NCBI GenBank assembly: GCA_030689585.1
Contig: JAUYFZ010000311.1
Span: forward strand, 1-5,351
Reading direction: 5' to 3'
Source: Rhodocyclaceae bacterium
Lineage (GTDB): Bacteria > Pseudomonadota > Gammaproteobacteria > Burkholderiales > Rhodocyclaceae
DNA: 5,351 bases
Shown: one piece after another, positions 1-5,351 of the stretch
Position numbering within the stretch: position 1 is the first letter of the stretch
How the letters are laid out: the number at the start of each line of letters is the position of its first letter
Position numbers and translations under genes: made by a program
Notes under the pieces: generated by a model
The model's database searches: none
Told to the model about the DNA's origin: nothing
The model's input: the letters and a program-made list of their open reading frames with translations, nothing else

Positions 1-134
1 TCCGGTCGGAACACAGATCTCCTCCCCCTTCAAGGGGGAGGCCGGGAGGGGGATGGGGGGAAGAATTCCGCGTAGAACCCCATCCCCACCCCAGCCCTCC
101 CCTTGAAGGGGAGGGAGATTGACTCCGACCTGAG
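1..134. repeat. Long imperfect inverted repeat of GC-rich palindromes (two facing units, stems outside)
   Basis: Two copies of one repeat unit face each other across a centre near 60-75. Read inward, each arm starts TC(C/A)GGTCGGA, continues into a 21-base odd-length palindrome of the type CTCCCCTT-C-AAGGGGAG (21-41 and 95-115), and then a G-rich tail ending GGGGATGGGG. Similarity continues into the centre (GAATTCCGCG at 64-73). The whole block could fold into one long hairpin as DNA or RNA. It lies about 50 bases beyond the stop codon of the minus-strand aldolase gene, so it could end or stabilise that transcript, but there is no U-run of intrinsic-terminator type next to it. The same family reappears at 3828-4015. 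I recognise it only as a dispersed palindromic repeat and see no transposase or coding content. The window starts exactly in one arm, so the element may extend further left. Confidence 0.85.
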
Positions 135-180
135 TAGTTACGTTTTTGGGTTGATGGGGGAGTTTGACTTGAGCTAAAAA

Positions 181-2148
181 CTAAATCACCCGGTCATTGC
201 CTCCGTCGATAGGCACTTCTGCGCCGGTGGTTTTGGCGAAGAGCGGGCCGCACATTTCAGCGGCCAGTTCGGCGACATCGCGGCTTTGGACTTCTACCTT
301 CAACACGTTGTTGGTCTTGTATTGATCGAGGGTCAATCCGTAGTGCTGGGCGCGGGCGGCGAGTATGTCCGGTGTCCAGAGGCCCGTGTCAAACACGGCA
401 TTGGGGTGGAGCGAATTGATGCGGATTCCGTCGACTCCCCATTCAAGGGCGGCGACGCGGGCGAGTTGGTTCAAGGCCGCCTTGGAGGTGGAATAGGCCG
501 CCGCTCCCGGCCCGGGCGCGGCGACATTTTTTGAACCGATGATGACAACGCGACCGTGACGGGGGGCAAGTTTCAGCAAGGGGTGACATTCGCGCAGCAT
601 CGTCAGGTTGGCATCCAGGTTGATTTGCATGACGCGATGCCAGGTGGAATCTGCTAAATTTTCGATTCGGCAACTGTCGGGGAAGAGGCCGGCATTTAAG
701 ATCAGCATGTCCAGCCCGCCAAAGCGACGCACGGCTTTTTCGAGGGCGGCGATAGTTTGTACGGAATCGGTCAGATCGCACAAAATTCCCAGAAAATCGG
801 CACGCGGGCGCAATGTCTCAATGGAAGGGTGGATGTCTAGGCCAATGACGGTCGCACCGCGTGCCAACAGCGCGTCGACACAGGCCAAACCGATGCCGGA
901 GGCGGCGCCTGTGACTAACGCGATTTCACCGGTGAACATCGGTGACGAGCCGGATTTTTTGAGCTTGGCTTGTTCTAAATCCCAGTATTCGACTTCAAAC
1001 AGTTCTTCGGGGGCCAAAGTTCGAAAACCGCCCAGCGAGGTGGCGTTCAGAATGATGTCGATGGTGTGATCGTAAATATCCGCCACGATCTGCGCCTCTT
1101 TGGCGGTTCGTCCCACGGTCGCCAACCCCCATTGCGGATCGAGGATGACCCGAGGGGCAGGGTCGAGCATCGTGCGAGCGGGGCCGTGTTTGGAATGTTC
1201 TTTGCAGTAATCGCGATAATCAGTTTCATAACGAAACAAGGCATCCCAACTACGTCCTAGCATAGGCAGTCGTTTAGTCCGAATGACATGGTCTGGCGTG
1301 GCCGTTCCCTGTTGCGAAAGAACAGCTACGTCGGGACGACGTGCAAAGCCAAGCGTCTTTGCGTTTGTGTGCGTGGTGAGTAGGATCGGCGCATCGGTGA
1401 GCGATGAAATGTGCTGCCGCAACGTGGCTAGGTCAATGCGCCAAGGGGTGTTGTCGGGTAGATCATCGGCGGGAGTCGTTTGTTTAGGCAGCGCCTGTTC
1501 GGCCATCGTCACCAGTTCGATCATGCGCTCGTAGGATTCTTGGGCCGTTTCGCCGAAAGAAAAGATGCCGTGGTTCATCAGCACCATGCCGATGGTGTTA
1601 GCGGTGCGTTGTCGTGAAAAACCCAGTGAGCACAGGCGAGCGAGATCGAAGCCGGGCATGACGTAAGGCACGATGACGACTTTGTCCCCGTAGATTTCAC
1701 GGATTCGCATCGCCCCATTGTCCGTATTGGTGAGGCTGACCACGGCATCGGCATGCGTGTGATCGACATATTTCCAAGGCAACAAGGCGTGGAGGATGGT
1801 TTCGATGGAAGGGGTGGGGGCACTGGCGCGGGTCATGTGCGTGCGAAGCTCATTGACCATCGCCGGATCAGAGAGAGTGTCGAGTTCCGCCAGTTTCAGG
1901 CAATGATTCAGGCGTACGGGCGAAAAACCTTCGGCCTCGATGGTTTCCAGATCCCATCCGCTTCCCTTGATGTAGAGGATGTTTTCTTCTTCTCCCAACA
2001 AATTCGTTTCGCAGATTTTGACGGAGGTGTTCCCGCCCCCGTGCAGCACCAGCGATTTGTCGCGTCCGAGTAGGCGCGAGGTATAGACGCGCAGGGCCAG
2101 ATCATCATGTTGAGGCGCGTCGGCCTCGTTCCAAAGGTTTTGTGTCAT
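181..2148 (-). CDS. Bifunctional class II aldolase / short-chain dehydrogenase (RhaD/YuxG-like)
   Basis: The 655-residue protein joins two enzymes. Residues about 15-220 are a class II aldolase/adducin domain: HGGGNTS at 36-42 (phosphate-binding loop), Glu116 as likely catalytic acid, and His130, His132 (DHTHAD) and His193 (NHG) as expected zinc ligands. Residues about 405-655 are a Rossmann-fold short-chain dehydrogenase: TGAASGIG 413-420, Asp438 after the second strand (favours NAD over NADP), NAG 485-487, and the catalytic set Asn510, Ser539, Tyr552, Lys556 (YSTSK). All key residues are present, so both activities should be intact. Known relatives include the rhizobial rhamnulose-1-phosphate aldolase/lactaldehyde dehydrogenase and B. 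subtilis YuxG (about 690 residues). No rhamnose genes are visible here, so the true substrate is unknown and I give no symbol. The protein is probably cytoplasmic, with no signal peptide. The ATG overlaps the hisC stop as ATGA and no clear Shine-Dalgarno precedes it, so translation is probably coupled to hisC. Confidence 0.9.
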   Translation of the reverse strand: MTQNLWNEADAPQHDDLALRVYTSRLLGRDKSLVLHGGGNTSVKICETNLLGEEENILYIKGSGWDLETIEAEGFSPVRLNHCLKLAELDTLSDPAMVNELRTHMTRASAPTPSIETILHALLPWKYVDHTHADAVVSLTNTDNGAMRIREIYGDKVVIVPYVMPGFDLARLCSLGFSRQRTANTIGMVLMNHGIFSFGETAQESYERMIELVTMAEQALPKQTTPADDLPDNTPWRIDLATLRQHISSLTDAPILLTTHTNAKTLGFARRPDVAVLSQQGTATPDHVIRTKRLPMLGRSWDALFRYETDYRDYCKEHSKHGPARTMLDPAPRVILDPQWGLATVGRTAKEAQIVADIYDHTIDIILNATSLGGFRTLAPEELFEVEYWDLEQAKLKKSGSSPMFTGEIALVTGAASGIGLACVDALLARGATVIGLDIHPSIETLRPRADFLGILCDLTDSVQTIAALEKAVRRFGGLDMLILNAGLFPDSCRIENLADSTWHRVMQINLDANLTMLRECHPLLKLAPRHGRVVIIGSKNVAAPGPGAAAYSTSKAALNQLARVAALEWGVDGIRINSLHPNAVFDTGLWTPDILAARAQHYGLTLDQYKTNNVLKVEVQSRDVAELAAEMCGPLFAKTTGAEVPIDGGNDRVI

Positions 2149-3212
2149 GCCAGCAGTCTTTCGAGGGTGTTAACAAGAATCGCACATTGTTCATCGGTGC
2201 CGATGGTGATGCGAAGGAATTGATCGATACGGGGGGTTGCAAAGTGACGAACGATGATTTTTTCATCGCGCAGACGCTTTGCTAGGGTTGCGGCATCCCT
2301 GTCGGGATGACGGGCGAAGATGAAATTGGCGGCGGAAGGCAAGACATCGAAACCTAGGCGAGTCAGTTCAAGGGTCAACTTCTCGCGGCTTTGAATGACA
2401 GCTTGCCGGGTTGTTTCAAAATAGGCGGTGTCCTGAAGAGCAGCCGCCGCTCCCACAATGGCCAACTGATCCAGTGGATAGGAATTGAAACTGTCTTTGA
2501 TGCGCACCAGACATTCGATCAGATGGGGTTGCCCCATGGCCAGCCCCACGCGCAAACCGGCCAATGAGCGGGATTTGGAGAGTGTTTGCACCACGAGCAG
2601 ATTGGGAAATCGGTCGATTAAGGGCACGGCGGATTCACCGCCAAAGTCGATATAGGCCTCGTCGACGACAACGACGGCATCCGGTGTGCGTTCTAAAAGT
2701 TGCTGGATGTCGGCGCGTGATACGGCGCGACCTGTGGGCGCGTTGGGGTTTGGGAAAATGATGCCCCCATGCGGTTCTGTGTAATCGGTCAGTTGTAATG
2801 ACAGCACGGGGGAATCGGCCAAAGGAACCGTGCGGTAGTCGATGCCAAATAGACCGCAATAAACGGGATAAAAACTGTAGCTGATGTCAGGGAACAGCAG
2901 GGGGCGACCTTCATGTTTCAACAGACCCAGAAAAACGAAGGCCAGCACTTCATCCGAACCATTGCCTGCAAAAACCTGCTCCGGCGCGAGGCCGAAATGC
3001 GTAGCCGCTGCACAGCGCAGATGCAGAGCCGTGGGATCGGGATACAGCCTTAATCCGTTATGGGTGGCGGAGTGAATGGCATTGAGCACCCGGGGAGAAG
3101 GGCCATAGGGATTCTCGTTGGTGTTGAGTTTGACGAGATCGACCATGGAAGGCTGTTCGCCGGGGACATAGGGCGAGAGTTGAGCGACAAGGGGGTTCCA
3201 AAAACGGTTCAT
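2145..3212 (-). CDS. hisC: Histidinol-phosphate aminotransferase
   Basis: This is a PLP-dependent fold-type I aminotransferase that converts imidazole-acetol phosphate plus glutamate to histidinol phosphate in histidine synthesis; such enzymes often also transaminate aromatic amino acids. From the chosen start it has 355 residues, the normal family length. Visible landmarks are [12 protein letters not shown] (29-40), AGNGSDE (82-88), NPNAPTG (155-161, Asn157 to the PLP ring), DEAY (184-187, Asp184 to the pyridine nitrogen), SKS with the Schiff-base Lys213, Arg221, and Arg334 (FLRITIG) for the substrate carboxylate. An upstream in-frame ATG at 3251 would add 13 residues, but family members begin at MxRFW, so I chose 3212. 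No Shine-Dalgarno is visible before either start. A weak TATATC (3223-3228, reverse strand) sits so close to the ATG that a leaderless or nearly leaderless mRNA is possible. No other his genes are nearby; it is the first gene of a pair with the aldolase/dehydrogenase. Confidence 0.95.
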   Translation of the reverse strand: MNRFWNPLVAQLSPYVPGEQPSMVDLVKLNTNENPYGPSPRVLNAIHSATHNGLRLYPDPTALHLRCAAATHFGLAPEQVFAGNGSDEVLAFVFLGLLKHEGRPLLFPDISYSFYPVYCGLFGIDYRTVPLADSPVLSLQLTDYTEPHGGIIFPNPNAPTGRAVSRADIQQLLERTPDAVVVVDEAYIDFGGESAVPLIDRFPNLLVVQTLSKSRSLAGLRVGLAMGQPHLIECLVRIKDSFNSYPLDQLAIVGAAAALQDTAYFETTRQAVIQSREKLTLELTRLGFDVLPSAANFIFARHPDRDAATLAKRLRDEKIIVRHFATPRIDQFLRITIGTDEQCAILVNTLERLLA

Positions 3213-3278
3213 GGGAGGCGGTGATATAGTGGGTGACGCAACACAATCCATTCTACTGTTACTTTGAAGGAGATCACC
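3213..3278. promoter_or_regulatory. Divergent intergenic region between hisC and the secreted-protein gene
   Basis: These 66 bases separate two genes transcribed away from each other, so promoters for both are expected in or near them. On the minus strand TATATC (3223-3228) matches the -10 consensus at four of six positions, with only a poor -35 (TGGATT, about 16 bases upstream). On the plus strand TACTGT (3254-3259) could serve as a -10, again without a good -35. No operator-like palindrome or riboswitch is visible. The existence of promoters is inferred from gene layout; the individual boxes are weak. Confidence 0.4.
3267..3272 (+). promoter_or_regulatory. Shine-Dalgarno site that fixes the start of the secreted-protein gene
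   Basis: AAGGAG lies six bases before the ATG at 3279. It decides the start: an in-frame TTG at 3264 would place this site inside the coding region and spoil the signal peptide. It is the only strong ribosome-binding site in front of any gene in this window. Confidence 0.85.
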
Positions 3279-3818
3279 ATGAAACGAGTCAGTCTTACTT
3301 TGGTTGCACTGCTGTCGATGTTGGCGTTACCGGTGTTGGCGCAATCCCCTGGCGCAGGTCTAGGGCAGGGGCAACGTCCCTATCTCACGCCAGAACAACA
3401 GGAAAAGTTTCGCAACATGACCCCGGAAGAACGTCAAAACGCCATGAAGGGAATGCGGGAAGAGCGGCAAGAACGGCAGGAGCATCGAAAAGACATGCGG
3501 GAGCAGCATGAGAAGCGCATGGAAGAACGGCAGGAACATCGGAAAGATATGCAAGAACGGCGGCAGGAACAACGCGGAGATCGTGACGGTAATCCCCCCG
3601 GCCCTCGGGGTGGACCGGGCACAAATTGGGAAAACCCCCCAGGGCCACGCGGAGGGCCGGGCATGGGAGCGGATCGTCAAATGAACCCGCCAGGTCCGAG
3701 AGGTGGGCCAGAGGCGGGTGGTAATCCCCCAGGTCCAAGAGGTGGGCCAGGGGCGGGTGGTAATCCTCCAGGTCCAAGAGGTGGTGCGGGAGCAGGAGGC
3801 CCCGGACCTCGACGTTAA
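3279..3818 (+). CDS. Secreted protein with charged helix and collagen-like NPPGPRGG repeats, function unknown
   Basis: The 179-residue product is not recognised as a named family. Residues 1-21 form a classic Sec signal peptide (MKR, hydrophobic core, VLA before Gln22), so the mature protein should be periplasmic or exported; there is no lipobox cysteine and no cysteine at all. Residues about 36-104 start [18 protein letters not shown] and become almost wholly Glu, Arg, Gln, Lys, His and Met, consistent with a long charged helix or coiled coil. ERQEHRKDM is repeated there at 65-73 and 83-91, 18 residues apart. Residues 105-179 hold five NPPGPRGG copies (from 105, 119, 136, 149, 162) in a Gly/Pro/Arg-rich tail ending GPGPRR, probably disordered or extended. 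The LTPEQQ...MTPEER opening loosely recalls periplasmic Spy/CpxP-like proteins, but the body does not fit them. It diverges from hisC and ends just before the palindrome cluster. Confidence is high that it is a gene and low for any role. Confidence 0.85.
   Translation: MKRVSLTLVALLSMLALPVLAQSPGAGLGQGQRPYLTPEQQEKFRNMTPEERQNAMKGMREERQERQEHRKDMREQHEKRMEERQEHRKDMQERRQEQRGDRDGNPPGPRGGPGTNWENPPGPRGGPGMGADRQMNPPGPRGGPEAGGNPPGPRGGPGAGGNPPGPRGGAGAGGPGPRR
3591..3785 (+). repeat. Coding repeats for NPPGPRGG, including a 39-base tandem array
   Basis: Five in-frame copies encode NPPGPRGG inside the secreted-protein gene. The last three belong to tandem 39-base units (3684-3722, 3723-3761, 3762-3800) that differ by only a few bases in the first two pairs of units and more in the last. 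The first two copies are spaced differently (42 and 51 bases to the next copy) and carry more substitutions, so the array probably grew by duplication towards the 3' end. Unit length is a multiple of three, so copy-number change would keep the frame. Confidence 0.85.
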
Positions 3819-3827
3819 CGTGAAACA

Positions 3828-4015
3828 CATTCCCCATCCCCCTCCCAGCCTCCCCCTTGAAGGGGGAGGAGCATCTCTCCCTCTCCCTTGAAGGGGGAGT
3901 AGCATCTCTCCCTCTCCTTGAAGGGGAAGTAGCATCACTCCCTCTCCCTTGAAGGGGGTGTAGCATCTCTCCCTCCCCTTCAAGGGGCGGGTTGGGGAGG
4001 GGATGGGGGTGAATG
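3828..4015. repeat. Cluster of five palindromes at 30-31 base spacing, bounded by inverted G/C-rich tails
   Basis: Five odd-length palindromes with core CCCTT-(G/C)-AAGGG have centres at 3859, 3890, 3920, 3951 and 3981, giving spacings of 31, 30, 31 and 30. The units between them share AGCATC(T/A)CTCCCT, so this is a tandem array rather than unrelated hairpins. The first palindrome is preceded by CATTCCCCATCCCC (from 3828) and the last is followed by its near reverse complement (ending 4015), so the cluster as a whole is an inverted repeat with tails outside and stems inside. The outer units are the same family as the repeat at 1-134. It fills most of the 361-base gap between the secreted-protein gene and the regulator. 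No U-run follows the stems. Open frames on either strand through it are low-complexity shadows. Confidence 0.88.
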
Positions 4016-4031
4016 GGGCATGTTTCATAAT

Positions 4032-4069
4032 GCGGGGTGGCGATTCGCCATGCCCGCTAACCATTTTTT
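4032..4069 (+). terminator. Probable intrinsic terminator
   Basis: GCGGG (4032-4036) pairs with CCCGC (4053-4057) and, inside a small asymmetric bulge, TGGCG (4038-4042) pairs with CGCCA (4046-4050) around an ATT loop. Six T follow at 4064-4069. The hairpin is strong, but the T-run starts six bases after the stem, further than in a textbook terminator, which lowers confidence. It would end transcripts from the secreted-protein gene, after the palindrome cluster, and isolate the downstream regulator gene. Confidence 0.55.
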
Positions 4070-4179
4070 CTGAAAAATTGATCTTGCACAAATGGGATTC
4101 ATCTTTTCAGGGTGAGTCCCATTTTCCCTATCAGGATTGAGAGGTTGCGCAGAACAGAAACCGCCGTGACAATGACCGA
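4070..4179 (+). promoter_or_regulatory. Upstream region of the response-regulator gene
   Basis: This 110-base AT-richer stretch should hold the promoter of the downstream gene. Candidate -35 boxes TTGATC (4078-4083) and TTGCAC (4084-4089) are present, but no good -10 stands at the right distance, so I do not assign a promoter. No Shine-Dalgarno lies within 15 bases of the ATG at 4180. A short frame, GTG at 4112 to TGA at 4181-4183, would encode 23 residues and overlap the regulator start as ATGA; whether it is translated is unknown. Confidence 0.35.

Positions 4180-5351
<1,172 letters not shown>

Noticed and set aside
1..134. Insertion sequence or transposase remnant
   Set aside because: There is no coding capacity or transposase motif; the block consists only of palindromic and G-rich repeat units.
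286..2108. Several 64-153 residue frames on both strands inside the aldolase/dehydrogenase gene
   Set aside because: They overlap a 655-residue frame with intact motifs of two enzyme domains; none shows a domain or start signal of its own.
181..2148. Naming the gene rhaD
   Set aside because: The two-domain architecture fits, but no rhamnose kinase, isomerase or transporter is visible, and substrate specificity in this family cannot be read from these motifs.
3213..3251. Longer hisC starting at ATG 3251 (13 extra residues)
   Set aside because: Family members begin at MxRFWxPL, and the extra residues ([13 protein letters not shown]) look like translated intergenic DNA without a ribosome-binding site.
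3264..3278. TTG start five codons before the ATG of the secreted-protein gene
   Set aside because: The AAGGAG ribosome-binding site lies inside this extension, and the added MKEIT would disturb the signal peptide.
3849..3990. CRISPR-like array (palindromes at regular 30-31 base spacing)
   Set aside because: The sequence between palindromes is itself conserved, so there are no unique spacers, the period is too short for repeat plus spacer, and no cas gene is visible.
3360..4091. Long minus-strand frames (193 and 243 residues) across the secreted-protein gene and the palindrome cluster
   Set aside because: They are low-complexity translations of the repeats and of the antisense of a gene with signal peptide and strong ribosome-binding site. 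They have no Shine-Dalgarno site and no recognisable domain.

Overview
The window reads as a small bacterial contig of moderate GC, most likely from a gammaproteobacterium. That guess rests on a HisC of beta/gamma-proteobacterial type (N-terminus MNRFWNPL...PYVPGEQP) and a LuxR-type DNA-binding domain of proteobacterial style; no RNA gene or other taxonomic marker is present. The left edge lies inside a dispersed repeat. The right edge is an unbroken run of 64 G, almost certainly a sequencing artefact, so both ends look like assembly breaks.

Layout from left to right. Positions 1-134 hold a long imperfect inverted repeat of GC-rich palindromes. Positions 181-3212, minus strand, hold two genes with overlapping stop and start codons (ATGA): hisC (histidinol-phosphate aminotransferase) first, then a bifunctional class II aldolase/short-chain dehydrogenase. 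A 66-base divergent intergenic region separates them from a plus-strand gene (3279-3818) for a small secreted protein with a signal peptide, a charged Glu/Arg/Gln-rich helix and five NPPGPRGG collagen-like repeats. Positions 3828-4015 hold a cluster of five palindromes spaced 30-31 bases apart, of the same family as the left-edge repeat. A probable intrinsic terminator follows at 4032-4069. From 4180 to the right edge, plus strand, runs a three-domain response regulator.

The regulator is the most interesting item. It has a complete phospho-receiver domain, a GGDEF domain whose signature is replaced by DDGMF, and a LuxR-type helix-turn-helix. The broken GGDEF domain still has RxxD at exactly the spacing of the c-di-GMP inhibitory site of PleD-like cyclases. 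The sequence therefore suggests a transcription factor that could read both phosphorylation and c-di-GMP. It is easily missed because its frame runs off the end of the contig into the poly-G.

How the genes work together: hisC and the aldolase/dehydrogenase are probably co-transcribed and translationally coupled, although no shared pathway is obvious. The secreted protein gene and the regulator lie on the same strand but are separated by repeats and a terminator, so they are probably independent units. I see no defence system, phage, transposase, tRNA or CRISPR array.
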